Made by a program: the position numbers and the translations under genes. A model generated the notes under the pieces. The model was not told where the DNA came from, searched no databases, and saw nothing but the letters and a program-made list of their open reading frames with translations. Positions 54,688-62,690 of a DNA stretch of 64,000 bases are shown piece after piece. The stretch's first letter is position 1, and each line of letters begins with the position of its first letter. The stretch covers positions 1 to 64,000 of the forward strand of contig NZ_JADQWB010000007.1 in the NCBI RefSeq assembly GCF_015704895.1, in the 5' to 3' direction. This stretch comes from Agrobacterium leguminum. Lineage in GTDB: Bacteria > Pseudomonadota > Alphaproteobacteria > Rhizobiales > Rhizobiaceae.

Positions 54688-56222
54688 AACGCATCGGTAT
54701 TGACGTTGGCGGCACCAATACGGATGCCGTTCTGATCGATGGCGACACCATCGTCGCTTCCATCAAGGTTCCGACTACGCAGGATGTCCTCTCCGGCGTA
54801 AAGGCGGCGCTTGCCCATGTGGCAAGCCATGTCGGCGCGGCTGACCGGCCGATTGATGCGGTAATGATCGGCACCACCCATTTCACCAATGCGGTGGTGG
54901 AGCGCGCCCGCCTGGAACGGGTCGCGGCGATCCGCATTGCGTTGCCAACAGGTTCTTCACTGCCGCCGATGTGCGACTGGCCGAAGGATCTTCGCGAGGC
55001 CGTGGATCCGCTCATCTTCATGGTGCATGGCGGCCATGAATATGACGGCAGCCCGCTGGTGCCCATGGTTCCCGATGAAATCCGCGAAGCGGCGATGAAA
55101 ATCCGCGATGCGGGCATCACCTCCATCGCCATTTCCGCGACCTTCTCACCGCTGACGACGGAGTGCGAGGTGAGGGCGGCGGAAATCGTCCGTTCTGTGA
55201 TCCCTGATGCACGCATCACGCTCTCTCATACGCTTGGCCGCATCGGGCTGCTCGAGCGAGAAAATGTCGCCCTCCTGAACGCAGCGCTGCAAACACTCGG
55301 CAAGACCACGGTGCAGGCATTTTCGGATGCGCTGCGCGACGCCGGTGTGAAGGCGCCGTTCTATCTGACCCAGAATGACGGCACGGTGGCGCTCGCGGAT
55401 GTCGCCGCTGCCAACCCGGTGCACAGCTTCGCGTCCGGCCCGACCAACTCGATGCGCGGTGCGGCCTTCCTCACCGGTCTTTCCGATGCCATGGTGGTGG
55501 ATGTCGGCGGCACCACCTCCGATATCGGCTGCCTTGTCGGCGGTTTTCCGCGCGAGGCGAACAATATCGTCCATATCGGTGGGGTGCGCACGCTCTTCCG
55601 TATGCCCGATCTTCTGCCGATTGCGCTCGGCGGCGGTACTATCGTCGACCCTGAGACGGGCAAGATCGGTCCGCGCTCGGTCGGTTATCGCATCCTGACG
55701 GAAGCCCGCGTTTTCGGCGGTGAGACGCTGACGACATCGGATATCGCCGTTGCCGCCGGCCTGATCGAGATGGGTGACCGCGACCGTGTGAAAGACCTCG
55801 ATCCGGCTTTCGTGCAGGCCACGCTTCAACGCATCCGTGATATGGTGGCCGACAGTTTCGACCAGATGAAGACTTCCGCCGAAGACGTGCCGCTGGTTGC
55901 GGTCGGCGGCGGGGCGTTCCTGATCCCTGAGACTGTTCCGGGTGCATCGGAAGTGTTGCGGGTGGAAAATGCCGGCGTTGCCAATGCGCTGGGCGCGGCG
56001 ATGGCGCAGGTTTCCGGCGAGGTCGATCAGGTCTTTTCCGGCCTGAGCCGCGATGAAGCCCTTGCGAAAGCCGAGACCGAGGCGCAGAACGCCGCGGTCG
56101 CATCCGGCGCGGAGCGGGCGAGCCTCAAGACGCTTGAGGTGGAGGATATTCCGATCGCCTATCTGCCTGGCGGCGCGCGGCGGGTCCGGGTGCGGGTCAT
56201 CGGCGATATCGCCTTTCATTGA
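54684..56222 (+). CDS. Short hydantoinase/oxoprolinase A-like protein 2
   Basis: The protein has 512 residues. IGIDVGGTNTDAVLI lies at 3-17, MIGTTHFTNAVVER near 62, FASGPTNSMRGAAFLTGL near 250 and VDVGGTTSDIGCL near 275. By eye about half its residues match the protein at 49172. The partner DUF917 gene overlaps upstream. It should use ATP to act on a cyclic amide, as other HyuA family members do; the substrate is unknown. Confidence 0.75.
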   Translation: MKRIGIDVGGTNTDAVLIDGDTIVASIKVPTTQDVLSGVKAALAHVASHVGAADRPIDAVMIGTTHFTNAVVERARLERVAAIRIALPTGSSLPPMCDWPKDLREAVDPLIFMVHGGHEYDGSPLVPMVPDEIREAAMKIRDAGITSIAISATFSPLTTECEVRAAEIVRSVIPDARITLSHTLGRIGLLERENVALLNAALQTLGKTTVQAFSDALRDAGVKAPFYLTQNDGTVALADVAAANPVHSFASGPTNSMRGAAFLTGLSDAMVVDVGGTTSDIGCLVGGFPREANNIVHIGGVRTLFRMPDLLPIALGGGTIVDPETGKIGPRSVGYRILTEARVFGGETLTTSDIAVAAGLIEMGDRDRVKDLDPAFVQATLQRIRDMVADSFDQMKTSAEDVPLVAVGGGAFLIPETVPGASEVLRVENAGVANALGAAMAQVSGEVDQVFSGLSRDEALAKAETEAQNAAVASGAERASLKTLEVEDIPIAYLPGGARRVRVRVIGDIAFH

Positions 56223-56231
56223 TGGTAAGAG

Positions 56232-56250
56232 GCCCCGCCGCTGGTGGGGC
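56232..56250 (+). other. Hairpin before the isoaspartyl peptidase gene
   Basis: GCCCCGCC and GGTGGGGC form an 8-bp stem (one G-T pair) with a three-base loop in the 45-base gap after the hydantoinase-like gene. It may be an mRNA-stability element. The next start has GAGGGAG nearby. Confidence 0.45.
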
Positions 56251-56267
56251 GACGAGGGAGTGAGAAC

Positions 56268-57212
56268 ATGACGAAGATCGCACTGGCCATTCACGGTGGT
56301 TGCGGCGTGATGCCGGAAGGCAGCATGACGGCCGGGGAGTGGGCTGCCGCGCGCGACGATCTGGCAGCGGCGCTGCGCGCCGGTTATGGCGTGCTGAAGG
56401 CTGGCGGAACGGCGCTTGAAGCGGTTGAGGCGGCGGTCGTCGTCATGGAGGACAGTCCGCATTTCAATGCCGGCCACGGGGCCGCGCTCAACGAAAACGG
56501 CATTCACGAACTCGATGCTTCGATCATGGATGGTGAAACGCTGGCAGTGGGTGCGATCAGTGCGTCTCGCGCCATCCGCAACCCGGTAAAGGCGGCCCGT
56601 GCGCTGATGGCGGATGAGCGTGCCGTCTATCTGACGGGGGAGGCGGCCGACCGCTTTGCGAAGGAAAAGGGGCTCACCACCGAGCCTCAATCCTATTTCA
56701 CCACCCCAAAGCGCCTCGAGGCACTGGCGGCGATGAAGCGCCATGCCTCCGCCGGCACGGAAGCGACGGAAAACGAAAAGCACGGAACCGTCGGTGCAGT
56801 TGCGCTCGATGCGATGGGTCATCTCGCGGCGGCCACTTCGACCGGCGGCTACACCAACAAGCCGGATGGCCGTGTGGGTGACAGTCCGGTGATCGGGGCT
56901 GGCACCTATGCGCGGGATGGGGCCTGCGCCGTTTCCGGCACCGGCAAGGGCGAGTTTTTCATCCGTTATGTCGTTGGCCACGAGATCGCGTCCCGCGTCG
57001 CCTATCTCGGGCAGGATCTGGAGACCGCCGCCGGCGATCTCGTTCACAAGGATCTGGCGCCCTACGATATCGGCGCGGGCCTCGTCGCAATCGATGCCGA
57101 AGGCGGCATATCCGCGCCCTATAATACATCAGGCATGTTTCGCGGCTGGGTAACACCATCGGGAGAGGCGCGTGTGGCCACCCATGACACGATCTATGAG
57201 GTGGAATTGTAA
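56268..57212 (+). CDS. Isoaspartyl peptidase/L-asparaginase, Ntn hydrolase
   Basis: The protein has about 314 residues, a plant-type asparaginase. AIHGGCG lies at residues 6-12 and NAGHGAALNENG near 68. The autocleavage site and nucleophile Thr are in KHGTVGAVALD (about 177-179), followed by STGGYTNKPDGRVGDSPVIG near 195. It is made as a precursor that cleaves itself before Thr and then hydrolyses isoaspartyl dipeptides or asparagine. Its place in a peptide and cyclic-amide operon suggests it trims imported isoaspartyl or succinimide-derived peptides. That link is inferred. Confidence 0.85.
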   Translation: MTKIALAIHGGCGVMPEGSMTAGEWAAARDDLAAALRAGYGVLKAGGTALEAVEAAVVVMEDSPHFNAGHGAALNENGIHELDASIMDGETLAVGAISASRAIRNPVKAARALMADERAVYLTGEAADRFAKEKGLTTEPQSYFTTPKRLEALAAMKRHASAGTEATENEKHGTVGAVALDAMGHLAAATSTGGYTNKPDGRVGDSPVIGAGTYARDGACAVSGTGKGEFFIRYVVGHEIASRVAYLGQDLETAAGDLVHKDLAPYDIGAGLVAIDAEGGISAPYNTSGMFRGWVTPSGEARVATHDTIYEVEL

Positions 57213-57328
57213 CCGGCGACCGTGCCGGCCAAGTGGCGGCGTTAAAAAAAACGGTGACATCAAGGTCTATCGGCGGCAAAACGTTTGAACCGAAACCGGC
57301 TCGTCTCTTCACCCATGGTGCTGGCCTC

Positions 57329-58234
57329 ATGAACATCAAGCAGCTCGAAGTCCTGCGCACGCTTCTTTCCACTGGCTCGACCATCGCCACGGCCAAGGCC
57401 ATGGGGCTCAGCCAGTCCGGTATCAGCCGGCTTCTGGCCCAGCTCGAGGCCGACCTGTCGCTGACGCTGTTTGCCCGTGACAAGGGGCGATTGATCCCGA
57501 CACCGGAGGCGGTGCTTCTCGCCCGGGATGCGGAAAGCGTGCTGCTTGCCGTGGACCGCATGTCCGGCCACGCCGAGGATTTGCGCAATGGCGCGGCCGG
57601 TCCGGAAATCGTCCGCATCGGCCTGCCGAGCAGCATGTGGGAAAATTTCGCGCCCGCCATGCTGATCGACTATGTCCGGGATTTTCCCGGCGTTCGCATC
57701 GAGACTTTTTTCGAAACGACGACGGCCATCAACAAGCTCGTCGGCGAGCGGGTGATCGATCTCGGTTTCCTGCGGATGGAAGGCGAGATCGGGCCGGGCA
57801 TTGATGTCGAGCGTGTCGCGACCGGCAAGAGCGTCTGTGTGGTGCGGGAGGATCATCCCTTGGCCAAGCTCGAGGAAATTACCGTCAAGGACCTGCGCAA
57901 TGTTCCGCTCATCCTGATCGGCCGGCAGCGGCCGAACCGCATGGCGCTCGATCAGGTTTTCAAGAAGGCCGGCGTCAAGCCGATGGTGAAGATCGAGACC
58001 CACACCAACAGTTCCGCTTGCGCCTATGTCGCGCATGGGCTGGGGGTCACGATCATCAGCAGTTTTTATGCCAACCTCTACCGGCATCTTCCCGTTGTCG
58101 CCCGGCCATTCGTTCCGCAGGCGACGCAGGAATTCGGCCTAGCCCGTGCTTCCGGCGCACCGCTGTCCATCGCTGCGCAGGCGCTGAGCGATGCCTTGAA
58201 GCGGGAAATCCAGCTTTCGCAAAAAATCGACTGA
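57329..58234 (+). CDS. LysR-family transcription regulator
   Basis: The protein has about 301 residues. The N-terminal helix-turn-helix lies at 1-60 (TIATAKAMGLSQSGISRLLAQ), with a LysR substrate domain from about 90. The start at 57329 is the only Met that fits the family's MNIKQLE start; its ribosome binding site is poor. It lies in the same direction as the peptidase gene before it and the second peptide transporter after it. It probably controls one or both, perhaps through the inverted repeat at 58295-58319. Confidence 0.8.
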   Translation: MNIKQLEVLRTLLSTGSTIATAKAMGLSQSGISRLLAQLEADLSLTLFARDKGRLIPTPEAVLLARDAESVLLAVDRMSGHAEDLRNGAAGPEIVRIGLPSSMWENFAPAMLIDYVRDFPGVRIETFFETTTAINKLVGERVIDLGFLRMEGEIGPGIDVERVATGKSVCVVREDHPLAKLEEITVKDLRNVPLILIGRQRPNRMALDQVFKKAGVKPMVKIETHTNSSACAYVAHGLGVTIISSFYANLYRHLPVVARPFVPQATQEFGLARASGAPLSIAAQALSDALKREIQLSQKID

Positions 58235-58294
58235 AAACGGGATTTTGGGCGGAAAATCTCATTGTCCTCATCAGGATGAAATGCGCCGTCATTC

Positions 58295-58319
58295 TGCATA
58301 GATATATGACGTTTATGCA
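58295..58319. promoter_or_regulatory. Inverted repeat before the second peptide transporter
   Basis: TGCATA and TATGCA are separated by 13 bases in an AT-rich part of the 180-base gap between the lysR-type gene and the permease gene. The size and dyad suit a LysR-type binding site. A second short stem (GGCGGG/CCCGCC) lies nearer the permease start. The link to the upstream regulator is inference. Confidence 0.45.
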
Positions 58320-58414
58320 TAATATTGCGCCTTATTTATCAATCCGTCATAGTCACCAGCAACGAAACCGATAGAGGCGGGATACCATTCCCCGCCATCA
58401 ATCGTGGGGAACCG

Positions 58415-59359
58415 ATGATAAGATTCATACTGAGCCGTCTTTTGATGGCGCTGCCGACGATCGCATTCGTGTCGATCACGGTTTTTGCGCTCATCCGCTT
58501 CATTCCGGGCGATCCGGCTGCCCTGATGCTGGGCGACATGGCGCAACCGGAACAGATCGAAGCCATGAGGACTGAACTCGGCCTCGACAAATCCATGCCG
58601 CAACAGTTCCTCATCTGGGCCGGCAATGTGGTGCAGGGCGATTTCGGCCGCTCCATCGTCAATGATGAGGCGGTGCTGCCGCTGGTCGTGTCGCGTTTTC
58701 TCGTCAGCGCCGAGATCGTCGTGGTCGCCGTGCTGCTCGCCAGCCTGATTGCGGTTCCGGCGGGTGTGATCGCCGCCTGGAAACAGAATAGCCTGACCGA
58801 TCTGGCACTTGTTGGGACGGCAACCCTGCTTCTGTCTATTCCGACATTCTGGCTGGGTCTTCTGCTTCTTCTGTTTTTCGGCCTCAAGCTCGGCTGGTTG
58901 CCGGTGCTCGGATATGTGTCGATCAGCGACAATCTCGTCGGCGGCATGCTTTATCTTGTCCTGCCTGTCATGACGCTGGTGATCCATGAAATGGGCGTCC
59001 TGATCCGCATGGCACGCGCCTCGACACTGGAGGTGCTGCGGCTGGATTATATTACCCACGCTCGCGCCAAGGGCCTTTCGGAAAGCGCCGTTCTCTGGCG
59101 GCATGCGTTCAAGAACGCCTTCGGCCCGACATGGACGATGATCGGCCTGATCCTCGGCAATCTCCTCGGCGGTATCGCCGTCATCGAGACCGTGTTCACC
59201 ATTCCCGGCCTCGGACGGCTGATGGTCGACAGTATTTTCGCCCGCGATTACCCCGTCATTCAGGGATGCCTGCTGTTCGTCTCGCTGTCCTATGTGCTGG
59301 TCAACCTGTTTGTCGACCTTCTTTATCCCCTCTTCGATCCGCGTGTGGTTGCCGAATGA
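58415..59359 (+). CDS. Peptide ABC transporter permease, DppB type (second system)
   Basis: The protein has about 314 residues. RFIPGDPAALMLGD near residue 28 and the C-terminal GIAVIETVFTIPGLGRLMVDSI region (in part) are DppB-type. GGGGA precedes the start at 58415. It overlaps the DppC-type gene as ATGA. This transporter differs from the one at 45594, so the locus carries two peptide importers. Confidence 0.85.
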   Translation: MIRFILSRLLMALPTIAFVSITVFALIRFIPGDPAALMLGDMAQPEQIEAMRTELGLDKSMPQQFLIWAGNVVQGDFGRSIVNDEAVLPLVVSRFLVSAEIVVVAVLLASLIAVPAGVIAAWKQNSLTDLALVGTATLLLSIPTFWLGLLLLLFFGLKLGWLPVLGYVSISDNLVGGMLYLVLPVMTLVIHEMGVLIRMARASTLEVLRLDYITHARAKGLSESAVLWRHAFKNAFGPTWTMIGLILGNLLGGIAVIETVFTIPGLGRLMVDSIFARDYPVIQGCLLFVSLSYVLVNLFVDLLYPLFDPRVVAE

Positions 59360-60174
59360 AAAAGTTCACACTTAACGGGCTTATCGGCGGCTTTCTCATC
59401 GCCCTCCTGCTCATCACCGCCGTGACCGGCCTGTTCTGGACGCCCTATGACCCGATGAAGCTCGGCTTTGCCTCGCGTCTGGCCGCACCCGGTCCGAGCC
59501 ATCTTCTCGGCACCGACGAATTCGGGCGCGATGTTTTGAGCCGTCTGATGGTCGGCGCGCGCGCCAGTGTCTGGATCGGCTTTCTGACGGTCAGCTTCGC
59601 GACGATCTGCGGCACGCTGATCGGCCTTGTCAGCGGTTATGCGCGGGGCTGGGTGGATGGCGTCATCATGGCCATCAACAATGCGCTTCTCGCCTTTCCG
59701 GGCATTCTGCTGGCGCTCGGCCTGCTCGCGGTTTTCGGCGCAAACCAGTATGGCATCATCTTCGCGCTCGGCATCGCCTATACGCCATCCATGGCGCGTG
59801 TGGTGCGCGGTGCGGTCCTCTCATTGCGTGAGCGGGAATTCATCGAGGCGTCGCTGGTAATGGGCAATGGTGAGATCTACACCATGTTCCGCCACATCCT
59901 GCCCAATTGCATCGCGCCGATAACGGTTCTTGCCACCTCCATGTTCGGCTGGGCCATCCTTTCGGAAAGCGCGCTCTCCTTCCTCGGCCTCGGCGTGCCG
60001 CCGCCGGCGCCCACCTGGGGCAACATGCTGGCCGCCGGCCGTCCCTTCATCCAGCAGGCCGTTTGGCTCGGGCTTTTCCCCGGTCTCTGCATCGCACTGA
60101 CGCTGCTTGGCATCAATCTTCTGGGCGATGCCCTTCGCGACAGGCTTGACCCGCGCATGAGAGGTCTCAAATGA
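59356..60174 (+). CDS. Peptide ABC transporter permease, DppC type (second system)
   Basis: The protein has about 272 residues. LGTDEFGRDVLSRLMVGAR near residue 50 and the EASLVMGNGEIYTMFRHILP loop near 165 are typical for DppC. The start overlaps the preceding stop by four bases, and its own stop overlaps the ATPase start by four. The N terminus is compact, with a helix at about 10-30. Confidence 0.85.
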   Translation: MKKFTLNGLIGGFLIALLLITAVTGLFWTPYDPMKLGFASRLAAPGPSHLLGTDEFGRDVLSRLMVGARASVWIGFLTVSFATICGTLIGLVSGYARGWVDGVIMAINNALLAFPGILLALGLLAVFGANQYGIIFALGIAYTPSMARVVRGAVLSLREREFIEASLVMGNGEIYTMFRHILPNCIAPITVLATSMFGWAILSESALSFLGLGVPPPAPTWGNMLAAGRPFIQQAVWLGLFPGLCIALTLLGINLLGDALRDRLDPRMRGLK

Positions 60175-61805
60175 CGGACAACACACTTCTCACCGTTCGC
60201 GGCCTTTCGCTCGAAGTCGCCAGAACCGGCCACCGGGTGGTCAAGGATGTCTCCTTCGATATTGCCGCGGGCGAAATCTTCGGCATCGTCGGCGAAAGCG
60301 GCTCGGGCAAGACGCTCGCAACCCGCGCGCTCATCTCGCTTTTGCCTCCGGCCATCGCCGTCACAGGCGGGTCGATCATCTACAAGGGGCAGGATGTCAT
60401 GTCCCTGCCGTTGAAGGAGCTTCGGCGTCTGCGCGGCGCGGAGATCGGCGTGGTGTTTCAGGAGCCGATGACCTCCCTCAATCCGTCAATGACGATTGGC
60501 CGGCAGCTGGAGGAGGGGCTGATCCTTCACACGAAGCTGTCGCCCGAAGAGCGACGTGAGAAAATTCTCGACATGCTGCGCCGGGTCGGCATCCGCGATC
60601 CCGAAGGCGCGCTGACGGCCTATCCGCATGAGTTTTCCGGCGGCATGCGCCAGCGCATCATGCTGGCCTCGGTCATGCTCCTGAAACCCGCTTTGCTGAT
60701 TGCCGACGAGCCGACAACGGCGCTGGACGCGGTCATCCAGCGCGATGTCATGGAGCTGATGGTGGAGCTGACGCGGGCGGAAGGCACTGCCGTTCTCCTC
60801 ATCAGCCACGATCTGCCGATGGTGGCGCGTTATACCAGCCGCATCGTGGTGATGGAAAAAGGCGCAATTGTCGAGCAGGGCCGCACCGACGACCTGCTGG
60901 ATGCCCCGCAGCACCCCTATACGAAAAAACTGCTTTCCTCCCTGCCATTCCGCGGCGAGCCGCGCAGTATCGACACCTCCAAGGCGCCGATGGTTTCGGC
61001 CCGCGATATCGTTGTCGATTATGCCGGCCGTAAATCCCTGCTGAAGAAGGCCAAACCGAAGCGGGCGCTGCATGGTGTCAGCATCGATATTCATGAGGGC
61101 GAGGTCGTGGCGCTCGTCGGCGGTTCCGGTTCCGGCAAGACGACGCTTGGCCGCACCATTGCCGGGCTTGTGCAGGAGAGCGAAGGGCATATCCGCTTTC
61201 AGGGCCGGGAGCGCAACGAGGACTGGAAGGATTATCGCCTGAATTGCCAGATGGTGTTTCAGGATCCCTATTCCTCGCTTGATCCGCGCATGACCATTCA
61301 GGCGCTGGTGGAGGAGGCGCTGCGCCTCGTGCCTGACCTCGACCAGGCCGCCAAGCGCAAGCGGGCGCTGGAAACGCTGGAGGAAGTGGGGCTCGGCGCC
61401 GATTTTGCCGCCCGCTACCCGCACGAGCTTTCCGGTGGCCAGCGCCAGCGCGTGGCGATTGCCCGCGCCATTGCCCGCCGTCCGCGGTTCCTGATTGCCG
61501 ACGAACCGGTTTCAGCACTTGACGTGACGGTGCGGGCGCAGGTGCTCGATCTCTTTTCCGATCTGCAGAAACGTTACGGTTTTTCCTGCCTGTTCATCAG
61601 CCACGATCTCGGTGTGGTGGAGCAGGTGGCCGACCGTGTCGTCGTCATGCAGGACGGCCGCATCATCGAAGAGGGTGATCGCGACACGATTTTCGACAGC
61701 CCGAGAGAGGCCTATACGCGCCGGCTGCTCTCGGCCATTCCCGCCCTCGACCAGAATGAAAAGGGCGGCGTGACACTCAAATGGCGTCTGGAAGATGAAG
61801 TTTAA
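60171..61805 (+). CDS. Dual ATPase of the second peptide ABC transporter
   Basis: The protein has 544 residues in two ATPase halves. The first has Walker A GESGSGKTL near residue 43 and signature FSGGMRQRIMLA near 155; the second has GGSGSGKTT near 317 and LSGGQRQRVAIARA near 420. It is coupled to the DppC-type gene by an ATGA overlap and followed directly by a beta-lactamase-like gene whose possible starts lie around the stop codon. Confidence 0.85.
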   Translation: MTDNTLLTVRGLSLEVARTGHRVVKDVSFDIAAGEIFGIVGESGSGKTLATRALISLLPPAIAVTGGSIIYKGQDVMSLPLKELRRLRGAEIGVVFQEPMTSLNPSMTIGRQLEEGLILHTKLSPEERREKILDMLRRVGIRDPEGALTAYPHEFSGGMRQRIMLASVMLLKPALLIADEPTTALDAVIQRDVMELMVELTRAEGTAVLLISHDLPMVARYTSRIVVMEKGAIVEQGRTDDLLDAPQHPYTKKLLSSLPFRGEPRSIDTSKAPMVSARDIVVDYAGRKSLLKKAKPKRALHGVSIDIHEGEVVALVGGSGSGKTTLGRTIAGLVQESEGHIRFQGRERNEDWKDYRLNCQMVFQDPYSSLDPRMTIQALVEEALRLVPDLDQAAKRKRALETLEEVGLGADFAARYPHELSGGQRQRVAIARAIARRPRFLIADEPVSALDVTVRAQVLDLFSDLQKRYGFSCLFISHDLGVVEQVADRVVVMQDGRIIEEGDRDTIFDSPREAYTRRLLSAIPALDQNEKGGVTLKWRLEDEV

Positions 61806-61818
61806 CAGGAAGATGACT

Positions 61819-62661
61819 ATGACCGTGGCTGCCCAACTGAATGCGATCTGTGATGCACAGCCTTTCGTGACGCGCTTCATGGTGCGCAATCTCCTGACCG
61901 GCGAAGAGATTGGGCGCGGAGAAAACGAGGAGACGCCATCCGGCAGCACCCGCAAGACGTCGATCATGATGGCCGTGCTCAAGGCCGCCAGCGAAGGGCG
62001 GATCGATCTCGACCAGCCCGTCACCTATGAAAAGCGGCTGGCGGAAGAGGTTGCGAGCGGCATGTTCCGTTATATGACGCCGGGTATCGTCATCTCACTA
62101 CGCGATGCCGTTGCCGGCATGATGGTGCTGAGCGACAATGTCTGCACCAAGATGGTGCTGGAGAGGCTGACGCTGGAAGAGGTGGACGGTTATTGCAAAT
62201 CGCTCGGCATGGCCAATACCCACCACCGTTTCCTCATCCCACCGCTGGCGCTGGCGGCCGACCATCCGTTGAAGACAGTTACGACCACCTCGGCGGCGGA
62301 TCAGGTACTTCTGCTGCAGACCATTCTCGATGCGCAATCGTCGCCGGAGGCGCAGGCAAAGCTCGGTTGCAGCCCGCAATTGTGCGAGTGGGCCATGCAG
62401 ACGCTGAAGAACCAGATTTTGCGTTATGGAATCCGCTCCCGCCTGCCTTTCGAGGCCGTGGTGGCCAGCAAGAGCGGTCGCGGCAAGCGCGGGCGCATGG
62501 ATGCCGGTATCGTCTACAGAAACGGCGCGCCGTCCTTCATCATCACCACCTATACCGATGAGGTGCCGCAAACCATGCCTGATGGCACGCCGGGATACAC
62601 CATCGCGCTCGAAACGATCGGCCGGCTGGCACAGGCCTGCTGGGATGGCTTTCACCAATGA
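61819..62661 (+). CDS. Class A beta-lactamase-like serine hydrolase, cytoplasmic
   Basis: The protein has about 280 residues. Penicillin-binding-type motifs are complete: S-x-x-K as STRK (about 43-46), SDN in MVLSDNVCTKM near 105, and KSG in ASKSGRGKRG near 223 in place of KTG. There is no signal peptide from any of the three possible starts (61795, 61813, 61819), which is odd for a beta-lactamase. ATG 61819 with AGGA nine bases upstream is preferred. It lies inside a peptide-transport operon between the ATPase and the binding protein. A peptidase, esterase or amidase role on imported substrates is more likely than resistance. Confidence 0.7.
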   Translation: MTVAAQLNAICDAQPFVTRFMVRNLLTGEEIGRGENEETPSGSTRKTSIMMAVLKAASEGRIDLDQPVTYEKRLAEEVASGMFRYMTPGIVISLRDAVAGMMVLSDNVCTKMVLERLTLEEVDGYCKSLGMANTHHRFLIPPLALAADHPLKTVTTTSAADQVLLLQTILDAQSSPEAQAKLGCSPQLCEWAMQTLKNQILRYGIRSRLPFEAVVASKSGRGKRGRMDAGIVYRNGAPSFIITTYTDEVPQTMPDGTPGYTIALETIGRLAQACWDGFHQ

Positions 62662-62690
62662 CAATCAATGACAACAAAGAGGGTAGAACA

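Noticed and set aside
55146-57047. 633-codon open frame on the minus strand
   Set aside because: Antisense to the hydantoinase-like and isoaspartyl peptidase genes; no recognisable domain.
61819-62661. Antibiotic-resistance beta-lactamase
   Set aside because: No signal peptide, KSG in place of KTG and location in a peptide-transport operon argue for a metabolic hydrolase.
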